The notes beneath the pieces are model-generated. The model was not told the origin of the DNA, ran no database searches, and was given only the letters and a program-made list of their open reading frames with translations. The position numbers and the translations under genes were made by a program. DNA of 64,000 nt from Vicia villosa (Eukaryota; Streptophyta; Magnoliopsida; Fabales; Fabaceae). The stretch is taken from NCBI RefSeq assembly GCF_029867415.1, contig NC_081185.1, positions 41,672,766-41,736,765 on the forward strand, given 5' to 3'. This document shows positions 10,796-22,566 of this stretch, piece after piece (positions within the stretch are counted from its first letter, which is position 1; the number at the start of each line of letters is the position of its first letter).

Positions 10796-12700
10796 TCGTA
10801 TCTTCCTTTTATTAGGTATTTTAAAGAGTTGAAAAGAGAAAAGAATGCAATAGGGAACTAATCCTAAATTCTAAACTTCTAAAGTTATGTTAACAATGGG
10901 ATAGATTCTAAAAGAAGCATTAAAATGGTATTAACAAAGTAGGCCAAAAATATGGCCAAAAACAAGTAACCAAATCACACAACAATTATACGAAACAAAT
11001 AGCATGGAAATGGTACAAAAGCATAAAGAAAATGGTTCAAGTATTAGTGCGAAATTAAACTAAAAAAAAAACTACTATTTTTTTTTATGAGCTTTTATGT
11101 GAAAAATGAATTCTAAATCAAGCAAAAAGACCAAAACAATAAGCCTAAAACTAATATTTTTTATGAACATTTTTTTATGTCAAAATTAGTATCAAAGCCT
11201 AAGAATGATAGTAGAAAAATTGGCATTTTATGACCTAAAAGAAAATAGAAAAAAGTCTAATTAAACCTAGATTCTAGCAATTAAAAAAATAGAGACAGGG
11301 GGGGTCGAATTGAAATTAGTGGGTGTGGTTAGCAGGGCGCAGGGCCCAACACAGGCTGGCCCAGAAGTTGTTTTTTGTATCACAGTTTTGTTCAGAAAAT
11401 AGTGTCATGGGCCAAGGGATGGTGTAGTTAGCAATTCGGTGGAGCCCAAAGACTTGTTATGATCTTTTGCTTACAGCTCGTTGGTACAAGAACCTATAGT
11501 ATGGGCCGAGGGAGGTATGAAAACAGCAAGACGGCCCAAGATTGATTATTGATCCATGGACAGTTATTTTCAGATTTTTTATGTTAATGTCATTTAACAG
11601 TGGTTAATCTCCATTAATACTAATTAATATTACCCTAAAGTCTAGTTAATCAAATTAAACACAATAATGAAAATTGAATTAGCAAAAGGGGATTAGGTCA
11701 AACTCACGTGTGATGCCTCAAATTCCTTCAAGGAACTCCTTCTTCCTCCACGCTCTCATGGCCGCGGCGGAGCGCAACGACCTTCTCTGATGACCGCCAT
11801 CGCAACTCGACCGTCTCTCCCTCGTTCATCGTTCAACCATCCCTTCCGTCTTGGTCTCAAACATTCAAACGGCGGTATATCCGTCTTCTCCGATCAAATC
11901 TTTCATCGCTGTTCTCTCTGACTCGCTGACTCTCTCACGACCTCGTTCCCCGTTGTCTCTCGATCTCTTCTATCTTCTCCGATTCTCTGTGTTTTGTTGG
12001 AACCTTTATTGTTTGTGGATGATTCGATGAAGGTGTAAGAAGATTGTTGTCGATTGTTAGAAGAAGCGATGGAGGTTTCTGATGATCGATGATTGAAGGT
12101 GAAGAGAAGGATTGGAGATGAAGATTCTTCGATTGCTCAGATTTCTACGGTGAGTTTTTTTCTTCTATTACGTTCTCTTTCTTTTGATATCTCCTGTTAC
12201 GATCTTTTTTCTGGTTTTCTCATTCTTCTTGTTGGTTGAACGATGAAGCATAGAAGGAGAAATGTGGTTAGAGGATGATGATAGGATCAGAAGTGTGAAG
12301 ATGTATGCGTGTGCAGAGAAGATTGAGAGAAGGTCAAGATTGAGAGAAGGTGAAGATTGATAGAGTTTCAGTTTGTTACGAGGTGAGTTCTCCTGTTATC
12401 TCTCAAATTCTCTTTCTCCTCCTTTTTCCATTCTGTTATGATCTTTTCTTTTTTGTTCTTTGAAGGTTGAACCGTGAAGGTGAAGATTTGTGGTGGTGCG
12501 TGAGGTCACAGTGGTGTGTGTGGTGAAGATTTGTGAATGGTTAAAGATGATGATGAGAGTGAACTTGGAAAAATGGTGGAGTGAAAGGTTCTGTTTATGG
12601 TGAGTTGTGAAGAGAGGAAAATGGTGGAGGAAAAATGGAGGAGAATTGCGTGAAGATTATGAAAATGATGAAGAGCCTCTTTGCAGTGTGGTGATCCTGA

Positions 12701-12707
12701 TTTATAG
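12701..12707 (-). promoter_or_regulatory. Putative TATA box, Tat-A 3' LTR
   Basis: CTATAAA on the minus strand lies 1.6 kb into the LTR and is followed by a CT-rich leader. The copy in the 5' LTR, which would drive the element, is at 32048-32054. Confidence 0.45.
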
Positions 12708-14306
12708 TGGTTTCAGGTTAGTTCCATCTCTGGATTTTCTGTTGCAATTTAGTTAGAGGATAGGTTTCTGTTAGTTTTCTGTTTGTTAGTTACAGGGTGT
12801 TTGTAGGTTTATAACTGAATCTGTTATATGGTAGTTAGGAGTTTGTTATGAAAGGTAGTTAACAGTTAGTTAGATTCTGTTTCGGTTTTTCTGTTAGATG
12901 CTTTGGTTAGTTGAAAGATGGTTAAGGGTTAGTTATATGATAGTCATAGGTGGTTAGAGATGTTGGTTAATTCTGTTGGAAACTGAAGGTTGAGGGCTGG
13001 CTAGAAGTTAGTTGGAGAATGAGATGTCAGTTATGGATGGAGGGTGAGGATTAGTTAGAGAGTGTTTGGATTCAGTTATGGTTTGTTAGAAATTCTGTTT
13101 TGTTAGTTGGTTAGTATGGTTTGTTTAACTGAGCTGACTGTGTATGTACATGTGAATAGCTTGAACATGCTGATCTGAATGTGAACTTAATGCAGGTTTT
13201 CAAGTGTTTGGATGGTGTTCGGCTTCGGCACGGTTTGGCTTGGAGGATCCTTTGTATGAATGGCTAGGATTTTGTATGTATTGTATGGTTTATGTAATGG
13301 TACTGAACTCGATACTAGTGATGAAATGGTGTTTATGTAGCTTAGCCAAACTGTACACAATTGTAACTCAAATTCTGCCTTAGGTTTGGCCAACATTCCA
13401 TTTTATCTCTTTCCATGTGATTCTGTAATAGCTCACTTTGTAGATTGAATATAGTACACTTTGTGTATAAGTAAGCTCCCTTGTTTTCCATGCTTATAAT
13501 AGGCTTGATTGAACTTTGTAATCTTACTTGGAACCAGAATGTATGCTTTGACTTTAAATCCCACATGATTTCCCTCCACTTTGCATCACTTTGGATTTAA
13601 GTCTTCTTTTCCTTTCTTTTTGAGTGGAAACACCGTAATATCTTGAGAAGGTAGTATTAGCCAATTGCCACAAAATGAGCAAAACAATAATAGTTGATCA
13701 ACAAAAGTCAACATTTCAGGGTTGACTTTGTTGACCAAAAGTCAACCTGTGAGCTCACATCTTCAAATTCCCTCCTTTCACATCATTTGTATTCATTTCC
13801 AATTCTAGGACTTAAGATTCTATTTTCCACACTTTGCACTTTAATATTTCGAACGACATCAAACCCATAATTTGCAACAAAAATGAGATCCTTTAATCAA
13901 CGACTTGTAACACAATCCACTTAGATGAATTAAGTCAATAACTTGTGATGGAAACGCTCTGAATGGACCAATGTTCGTAGTATAACTAATTCATCCAAGT
14001 GAATTAATGCTCCCAACCGATATTCTCTTGTGATTAGAAACCCTCTGATCAAGTGTTTTTTCAAGGACTGAATCAATCATTATCTTCTGATCAGACATCA
14101 AGCATCCTTTTGAGGAAATAAATAAGCTTGTGCCCGGCCTATGTGAGATCCCAGTTTGCTCCATAATCCTAGATCCCATGCTTTTAGATGTTTTATTTAA
14201 TGAATGAATGCAAAGCCGTGCAAATGCCCTAGTGAGGGTATGCAGATGAAATGGGAAGCTTAAGCCAGTTAAAAGTAAAGGGGTAGGACAAATTTGGGGT
14301 ATGACA

Positions 14307-14320
14307 GCTGCCCCTATTTA
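14307..14320 (-). promoter_or_regulatory. Polypurine tract of Tat-A
   Basis: On the minus strand TAAATAGGGGCAGC directly precedes the LTR start TGTCATACC. It is the same tract as in Tat-C and Tat-B. Confidence 0.88.
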
Positions 14321-14605
14321 ATCGTCTTAAACCTGAATGTGAGATTGACGCCAGCCTTTCGAACATTCGAGGTAGAAGAAGATTAAATATCAAAGTACCA
14401 GAAATTTGTCCTAAAGAGAAGATGGTGTAAGTGTTATCCTTATTTTTGTTTTGATATCTGTTGGGGAAAGAGAATTTTTGTTTTTTCTGGTGGAAAAGTT
14501 TATGGTGAGTAATGGTTGAATGGTGATAGCTTGTAACGTAGCCCAAGGTGCCAATACAAGGTTCCCAAAAGAAATGTTACATGAAACAATGACTGAAAGG
14601 AAATA

Positions 14606-15511
14606 GATCTCGTGCGATCTACGACTCAACATCAGGAGAAGACCTTGTACGATCTTCAAGACAGAAAGGAAATAGACCTCGTGCGATCTTACGACTCAAC
14701 ATCAGGAGAAGACCTCGTACGATCTTCAAGACAGAAAGGAAATAGACCTCGTGCGATCTTACGACTCAACATCAGGAGAAGACCTCGTACGATCTTCAAG
14801 ACAGAAAGGAAAAGACCTCGTACGATCTACGACTCAACATCAGGAGAAGACCTCGTACGATCTTCAAGACAGAAAGGAAATAGACCTCGTGCGATCTACG
14901 ACTCAACATCAGGAAAAGACCTCGTACGATCTTCAAAACTGAAAGGAAAAGATCTCGTGCGACCTATGACTCAACATCGGGAGAAGACCTCGTACGATCT
15001 ACGACTCAACATCGGGAGAAGACCTCGTACGATCTACGACTCAACATCGGGAGAAGACCTCGTACGATCTTCAAAACTGAAAGGAAAAGATCTCGTGCGA
15101 CCTATGACTCAACATCGGGAGAAGACCTCGTACGATCTACGACTCAACATCGGGAGAAGACCTCGTACGATCTACGACTCAACATCGGGAGAAGACCTCG
15201 TACGATCTTCAGGACAGAATAGACCTCGTACGATCTAAGACTCAACATCGGGAGAAGACCTCGTACGATCTTCAGGACAGAATAGACCTCGTACGATCTA
15301 AGACTCAACATCGGGAGAAGACCTCGTACGATCAACGACTCAACATCGGGAGAAGACCTCGTACGATCTACGACTCAACATCGGGAGAAGACCTTGTACG
15401 ATCTTCAGGACAGAATAGACCTCGTACGATCTAAGACTCAACATCGGGAGAAGACCTCGTACGATCTTCAGGACAGAATAGACCTCGTACGATCTAAGAC
15501 TCAACATCGGG
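14606..15511. repeat. Minisatellite field in Tat-A (CTCGTACGATCT repeats)
   Basis: About 0.9 kb of units combine the module ACGACTCAACATC(A/G)GGAGAAGAC with CTCGTACGATCT and, in the longer units, a TTCAAGACAGAAAGGAAATA spacer. Long units are about 68-70 bp and short ones about 37 bp, mixed in higher-order blocks. They contain the palindrome CGTACG. Plus-strand ORFs here arise from the repeats and run opposite to the element. A matching field lies in Tat-B. Confidence 0.92.
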
Positions 15512-15525
15512 GTTCGATTTTGAAA

Positions 15526-15620
15526 TGGTTTGCCAAGTTGAAAATTGGGCTTTGAAAAAGGTTTGCCAGGTTAGGAACTGGGCTTTGAAAGGGTTTGCCA
15601 GGTTAGGAACTGGGCTTTGA
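15526..15620. repeat. Three ~32 bp units (GTTTGCCAGGTTAGGAACTG)
   Basis: Three copies of GTTTGCCAGGTTAGGAACTG plus GGCTTTGAAAGG, the first diverged (CCAAGTTGAAAATTG). Tat-B has five copies at the same place. Confidence 0.88.
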
Positions 15621-15674
15621 CAACACGGTGGTTGGACTTGAAAAGTTTTCCCGTACGGGGGAAGGGACCACGGA

Positions 15675-16166
15675 GACTAGTGACGACTAGACTCGATCAA
15701 AAGACGTAATCACGAAGATGTTGATGCTTGCGAAGCATAAGAATTACATTAATCCCTCAGGCCAAAGGCGGAGTGTAACTCTTCAAGAGTGGCAATCGTT
15801 CGAATTGCCACACACCAAGTATGGTTTATTCAAACGCTTGAAAAATGAGATGGGTTGAATGCCCACCCTCATTCGCACTCTAGTTTGCACGCAACACACG
15901 GGAAATAACCATGACAAGACTAGTGACGACTAGACTCGATAAGAAGATGATAGTAACCATTGGAGATTACGGAGATATTGATGCTTGCGAAGCATAAGAA
16001 TTACGTTGATCCCTTAGGCCAAAGGCGGGGTGTAGCTCTTCAAGAGTGGCAATCGTTCGAATTGCCACACACCAAGTATGGTTATCCAAATGATTGAAAA
16101 ATGAGATGGGTTGAATGCCCACCCTCATTCACGCTCTAATATGCACGCAGCATGCGGGAAATAACC
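15675..16166. repeat. Two ~243 bp tandem units in Tat-A
   Basis: Each starts GACTAGTGACGACTAGACTC and contains GCTTGCGAAGCATAAGAATT, GGCAATCGTTCGAATTGCCA (a 20 bp near-perfect palindrome) and GAGATGGGTTGAATGCCC. Copies begin at 15675 and 15918. Tat-B has three. Confidence 0.88.
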
Positions 16167-16746
16167 TCGGAGACAACGATTCTGACGAAGAAAGACATTG
16201 TATCCGATCCATGTTGGAAAGAGAAAATGAGACTTCTTTTTGGGGATTAAGGATACCAGGTATCGGCACCGTGGCTTGAGGAGATTTGTAACGTATTAGC
16301 AGATATCAATCGGAGTTTGTAAGGACAATATTTTATATGGGGAAGTATCGTCGTCTTGATTGAGTGCTGATTTGTATTATCTGGCTTATGCTTTGTATGC
16401 ATGTTTGAATTTTTCTACGGCGTAATGCTCCATTTTGATGGATATGCTACGCTTTTGAGGATGCAATGCTATATGCAGTGAATACTATATGCAGAGTGCC
16501 AAATAAAGGCATTAGTGAGGTAAACACCAGGGAGAATCCCCTTAGTGTTAAGGACCGTGTGGAGGTGCCAATAGATATTGGACTTTGATTTGTAAGATGC
16601 ACCTTCTTTGACTTGAAGAATAATTTCTGACTTCTCACCATGTGCCACTGCTTGGAGGATTTTCAGCTTGAGGAGATTCCCTTGATTCACCATGTTAGGG
16701 ATGAGAGATCCAGATAAGGAACCTTGATTAGGGAAGTAGAACAGCT

Positions 16747-16947
16747 CCTAGGAGAAATAAACTCCTGTGCTTGAGGAATGGAACAAACTCTCGGGAGAAA
16801 TTAACTCCGTGTTTGGGGAGAGACCAAGTTTCCAGGAGAAATAAACTCCTATGATTGGGGAATGGATCAAACTCTCAGGAGAAATAAACTCCAACGCTTG
16901 GGAGAGACCTAGTTTCCAGGAGAAATAAACTCCTATGATTGGGGAGA
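16747..16947. repeat. Five hairpin-bearing ~42 bp units in Tat-A
   Basis: GGAGAAATAAACTCC starts at 16751, 16794, 16835, 16878 and 16919, alternating 43 and 41 bp apart. Each is an inverted repeat, GGAG...CTCC, often extended to AGGAG...CTCCT. Copy 2 has one changed loop base (AAATTAA). Tat-B has three at 43073-43171. Confidence 0.85.
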
Positions 16948-18950
16948 GAACAAAATAACCCAAGAGATTGTGCCCCAAGCTTCATGACCCATGAAGGAAT
17001 TTGCACTATAGAATCCTTGGAGAGATTTGTCGAATCTCGACGTAATTGCCCCAGATTGGTCAAACTCAAGAGAGATTCCTCGACTTGATTGCCCCAGATT
17101 GATCAAAGATTTAAGAGATTTATCGACATGATTTCCCCAGATATGTTGAATTTGAGAGGTCAAACCTCGACTCAACTGCCCCTGATTAGGTCCATATTAC
17201 TAGAATCCTCGAGCTTTCATTGTTTTGAAGTCAAACAAACATGGAAATAACTTTACCACGCTCAACGGAGTCTTCCAATTCTTCCCCTCAAGGTAATCAA
17301 GGAAAGCATTAACTGTTCATGCCCAACGGAGTTCTTTGGATAACTTTCTCCTTGATGGTCAACGTTTGAGATGATTAGCTTTTCCTCCTCGGAGTTCTCA
17401 AGTCTCTTGTACTTTGACATGATCAAGTTACTCACTGATTCTCATCCTGAATTTTTTTGATGTTTAAGCAGATGTTTTGTATGTAAAAGAATGTTAATTC
17501 TAAGAATGATAATTCTAATGCAAAGCGTATGTTAGTCTTGAAGTTTAAAGAAACTTTTTATTGAAATGAGGTTGCGACCTCTTGTGACTGAATCACTAGT
17601 TGACACAACCTCGATTTTTGCATATAGAAGATAAAGCAAGCATACGATACCAACATGGAAATGAGTCTCGCTTCATTGGGAGTCAGTTAAACGCTATCTC
17701 ATAGGAGTGTGCTTTCAAAATAACCCTACTTCAATTAGGACTTTTGAGGGTTGTAACTTGGCCAGGTTCACGGTTTTCAGAAAACAAAGGATTTTAGGCT
17801 CAAAATTATTTGGTACCCACCCCCTTCGTGATGTTCTCCATTCCTAGGTTCAATTAACTCGACATGAGTGTTCATTCCTCACAAGGAATTTGGGATGGTT
17901 GAGGAATCAATGAGGTTTTTTGGACATGGCAGTCACTCACTTTCTAGTTCTTCTGATTGATTATCACACGACTTTGTTCCTTTGATAAGGATTTTTTTTG
18001 TAATCCTTGTTTTTCGCTTCTGCTTTCCCTAACTTTTGCCTGGACAAATTCTCTTGAATTTTATTTTGGAGTCCAGCGGGATGCCCTAACTTTTGCCTAA
18101 GTCGCTTATTTTCATGTTATTGACTTAGCGGGCTCTCTTTTTTTTTTATTCTCCTTTTTTTGAACAAGTCGTGTGATATCGCGCTGCTCTCGATTTGTTT
18201 GAAATATTGTGACTGCCTCATTCTCTGATTGATGAGGGATAACCATTGTGGTATCGCCATCTCTTGATCTCTTGACAGGATAAGGATAATCATTGCGGTT
18301 TTGACATTCCTCAACCTTTTGAAGGATAACCATTGTTGTATCCTTAGATGCATACCCTTTTGGTGAGTTTTGAACACTCGATCAAGTTAAATGAACACTA
18401 CCCTGCCCCAAGGTTAAAATAAGGGTTTTTTATGATTAGAAAAGAAACTCCTTCTTCAAGGCTCAAAGGGGTTGACAAGGGTCTATCTTCCTTATATCTC
18501 CGGTGTTTGGGGATTTGAAACAATGCCTGTACATCCTCAGTAGGGTTTTTTATTCAAAAACACGTGATTAGAGATTTTTGCGTTTTTATTTTTCATCATT
18601 CTCCCTCAGCTTTTTTTGCCTCAGCAAGCAATTAGTAAAGTTGGTATCGTAATGCCAAAAACATTTTATGAGTGATAACGAATGGATTACTTCAAGCCAA
18701 ACGTAAACAATGTATTATGATTTTCATTCAGAAATTAACAAGTTTTTACATGTTATTGATGCTTAAACACACAAAGGAAAAATTACAATGAGAATGCAGT
18801 AAGAAACTAAATGGGTGTCGTTGTTGAGGAGACTTGACTCCGTCTGGACTTGTTGAGCTTGAATACTTTCTGCAGTTCCTTCCAAACACTTCAGATTACT
18901 TCAAAAGAGAACTCCAACAAAGTCACCCATGAGTTGTAAACTTTTGCCTT
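16948..18950. other. Tat-A spacer without recognised gene
   Basis: No ORF matches a known domain. The text includes repeated CCCTAACTTTTGCCT phrases (18020-18110) and GGATAACCATTG phrases (18237-18340). It aligns with 43170-45050 of Tat-B, so it is an inherited part of the element. Confidence 0.7.
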
Positions 18951-19448
18951 GCTTTAGGGATTCGAGCAATGCGAGTGATGCAATGCTCAAGATAAGAGTA
19001 TGTCTTGCTTATCCCTCGTGCGGGAGCCCCAAGTATAGATGTTGAAGAAGTATTCGCCTTCATAAAATGGAATAGCCTTGTATCGTCATCAGATTGAGGA
19101 GATCTATTTGTGGTGAAGAAGACCCAAAACACGAATCTTAACCAACTGAAATTCTGACAAACGAGGAAGCAACTGGGCATAAGGCCATTAATTTGTTTCT
19201 TATATTTTTCTCTCTGTTAACAAGCAAGGGCCACTGAGAAGGAAATCATGAGAAAAGGCAACTGAGATATGAAGTAGAACCTTGAGGATGAGAAGCATTA
19301 TGAAGAACACTCTTGATTACCACACGGAAGAAGATTCTGACGAAGTCACATAGGAATTTGTAATGCTTTTAGGGATTCGAGCAATGCAAATGGCGCAATG
19401 CTCAAGATAAGAGTACGTCTTGCTTATCCCTCGTGCGGGAGCCCCAAG
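18951..19448 (-). repeat. Post-pol block duplicated in Tat-A (415 bp period)
   Basis: The block TTTAGGGATTCGAGCAATG ... TCCCTCGTGCGGGAGCCCC occurs at 18951-19033 and 19367-19448. Reverse complemented, it aligns with the post-pol block of Tat-C (3060-3231). Tat-B has a single copy (45051-45130), so the duplication is specific to Tat-A. Confidence 0.85.
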
Positions 19449-19847
19449 CATAGTCGTTAGAGTAGTAATTGCCATCCTAAATGGAAGAAACTTGCAAGTT
19501 CATCAAACTTGGAGAAGCCATCTGTTGTAAGGAAAGACCAAAACATCAACTGAAACACCAATCTCCACGGATACAACTGAGCACAAGAACCTTAAGAATG
19601 AGAGATGCTTCTACATAACATCTTGATTACTACTTGAAAGAGATTCTGACAAAGTTGCTCGAGAATTTGTGGTGTTTTTATTATTATTATACCAACGAGT
19701 TCAAGGAAGCAGCTTTCTACAAAACAGGAAATACTTGAAATGAGAACACAGAAAGGAAATGATGATTGCCATAGTTGAGGAGACTTGACTCCTTCTGGGC
19801 TGATTTCTTTTTGTGACACTTCATGGAATACGGACATTCACTTGGGC

Positions 19848-19852
19848 ACGGG
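19848..19852. repeat. Target-site duplication ACGGG, left copy (Chr)
   Basis: ACGGG flanks Chr here and at 27084-27088. The uninterrupted site CACTTGGGCACGGGCATTCC is present in Tat-B near 45521-45540 with a single ACGGG. Confidence 0.95.
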
Positions 19853-21655
19853 TGTAACACCCCAAATCTACCCGGTAATTATGATAAAAATCAGAGTATA
19901 AATTCCAAACAACATTCATTTGAGGTATCACATATTCATCATTCAAAAACAATTATGGCTTATTTGCCTTCATATAGATACATAGCACGTAACTTAAAAC
20001 GGACAATTAAATCATTATTCAAAAATCACTTTGTTTCAAATTGAATAATTAACTCGCAGCGGAATCATCAAACTTCATAAATATTCAAATCAAGTCGTAG
20101 CATCATTGCACGTTAACTTTAAGTTACAATTTAAAACATAATTCACTTAAAAATTCAGCAAACAAAATAATAAATAAAACAATCGCTTTATCCCCCCGAG
20201 TGCTACGTATCAGAGCAAGACACCAACTCGACTAACAGCAACTAAAGACTTCATAAAATCACTTCAAAACTTCCACCGCTATCTTGAGTACCTGTCCGTT
20301 TCCCATGGTAGGGAAACATCATTCAGAAAGGGTGAGATATCTACCAATATAAACAAACGCATGATAAACAATATATTAGAATTTAATCATACGAAATTAT
20401 CACGTTACAGCTTTCAGACTACATTTATAATAACAATTAACCTGAACAGTTATATTAACAAAAATCAATAACAACAACATATTAATAGTTATAACAACTA
20501 TTTCTCATCTTCCAGAAAATACCTGTCACAACACGTCATTAGTATAACAATTTATAATTACAACTCCATATTATCACAATTTAACAACAACTCAAGTCAC
20601 ATCACATCACAATTAAATCACACTCATGCCACATACAATGAGACTCTACAACTGCACATGCATGTGGTACCCAGGGCTTCAGCCCCCATCGCCAATTGCC
20701 AGTTAAACAGAGGCATCAAGGCATAAGCCTTCGTCACTAATTTGCCAATCTAGGTCGTCACCAAAAATGCATATGTATATGAATGCAACAAACACACACA
20801 ACAAACAACATCATCGTCACAAGGCATAAGCCTATATCGTCGCTATACTAGTAAATAGAGGTATACATCGTCACTGAAACATCCTTCAACTTCGCATAAA
20901 ACAACAACAATTATCACCACAACAACAACTAATTTCATCGAATCAACACGACAGAATCACAACAAATAATCAGGAATAATTTCCTACAAATTTAACCCCC
21001 ACATATCATTCATCATGAGTCCGGTTATAGAGTTAGAACCACACCCCTTACCTTGTATTCGGAGTCCATTCTACAATTCTACCGATCGAAGCCATCTAGC
21101 CTTAGCTCCCAAACACTGCCTCTTTTAATCCGAATAAAAGCTGAAAATTTTCCTTAATTTGCAGCTACAGTGCGATGACGATATCTCACAACTCAGACCT
21201 TATTTTGAAGATCCCAACGGTCAAAAGTTAGATATAGGTGTTGCGAACCTACCCACAAAATTTGGTGATGATCCAACGGTTAACGAATCGGGGATCTTCG
21301 ATTTAGTGAAACTGCTGCAAGAAAAACGGGAATGAATTTCTCTCCTATTTTCTCTCTTCTCTACAACTTCCCATAACCAATTCCCCAAGACTTTTTCTCT
21401 TCTAATTAGCCTAATCCTTATCTTAACCTAATTTCATTAAACCTATTGGTCCTAACATTCACACCCCACGTTTTACTACCACCATCACTTAATTAGGTCC
21501 ATATAATAATTCTAGTATTTCTTCAATACTATTTCTAAAACTTAATCAATTAATTAATCAACTAATTAATCATAAAAACCCATGTCAACAATTCTCAACA
21601 CTCCACAAATTCAATAATTAAATTCGAAATAATTAACTAAATACCGGGTGTTACA
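19853..21655 (-). mobile_element. Chr LTR 1 (3' LTR)
   Basis: 1803 bp, TGTAACACCCC...GGGTGTTACA on the plus strand. It carries G at 20851, where the other two LTRs have A. No ORF of note. Confidence 0.93.
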
Positions 21656-22566
21656 ACTCTCCCCCACTTAGAATATTTTCGTCCTCGAAAATTTATTCGA
21701 TACAACCATCATCAACTTCACCTCCAAGTCCAACCATCCAACATAACAACCCATTAACACATCTCAAATCGATTACATATATGTCGACCATTCCGGTACT
21801 TCTTCAACATAACCGTTACTAACTTGTAAACTATTCCAATGCTATTCGAAAGTGCGAACATCGACGCCATGCGGCGACACTCTTTACGGTATCTCCAAAA
21901 CTTCTCAAATGGGACACTTAATTCTTAAAATTTCTTCTAAACAAACCCTTTAATTACTCCTTCAATTCACTCAACTCTGACATTAACGTCCAGCGCAACA
22001 CCAACGCACAAGTCTGGTCCCAAGGACAAGCGTAACCACAAACTTCATCTCTTTCCAACATCATCTTGTTACAAATAATTCTATTAAAGCTGATGGAACC
22101 ATTTTTAAAATAAATTTCTTCTCGTTAGCTTTCCAACGCTTCAAACGGAACTCGAATCGGATACCCAGAACTTTAGTTATGAATTTTTGAAGTTTCACAA
22201 CAAATTCAGCAATTTCCTGCGTTTTGCTTACGAAAATTTCACTCCAAAACCTGTTTTTCCTCAACTTAAACATATTCCAAACAAATCTTAACATATCTCC
22301 TCACTCCCAAACTTTTTATAACCCGAGAGACACCTTCTTTCGTCGAAATTCAGTTTTCGAAACACCAAGACAACAATCCCCTATGCAAACTTACAACTGA
22401 ACCACATCCGAGAAGCAAAGCTTCTCCCCCACTTCGCTCAAACTAATTCCTGGAACAACCAGAAAGCAACAAGTACCGACAGTGTTTCACACACTTGTCG
22501 CGTACAGAGGAATAAACAACATTAGACAACTTGGCTGGACGGATCGACCTGCTCTGATACCACTAA
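21656..22566 (-). mobile_element. Chr internal region 1 (911 bp)
   Basis: It lies between LTR 1 and LTR 2. The primer site GCTCTGATACCA (plus strand) is at 22551-22562 and the polypurine tract at 21656-21670. A 77-codon minus-strand ORF (22061-22294) matches nothing I recognise. A perfect hairpin GAGAAGC-AAA-GCTTCTC lies near 22410. Confidence 0.9.

Larger units (their letters stand above)
9870..14306 (-). mobile_element. Tat-A 3' LTR (4437 bp)
   Basis: On the minus strand it starts TGTCATACCCCAAATTTGTC (14306) and ends GCGTGCGATA at 9870, where the partner LTR has GCGTGCGACA, a one-base change at the terminus. It is almost the same as 29217-33653. Scattered substitutions and small indels in A or T runs are visible (for example CACTCTCTCT / CACTTTCTCT near 10400). 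It holds five 54 bp repeats (10522-10795), a TATA-like box and no gene. Confidence 0.93.

Noticed and set aside
14612..15238. 208-codon plus-strand ORF of RSTTQHQEKTSYDL-type repeats (and the 234-codon one at 40826-41530)
   Set aside because: It follows the minisatellite units, runs opposite to the element, exists in several frames and has no conserved start.
14606..15511. Regular repeats that could be mistaken for a CRISPR array
   Set aside because: Spacers are not unique, units merge into higher-order blocks, and the setting is a plant retrotransposon.
22061..22294. 77-codon ORF found twice (also 24775-25008) as a possible Chr protein
   Set aside because: The two copies come from array duplication, so repetition is no evidence of selection; no similarity is recognised.
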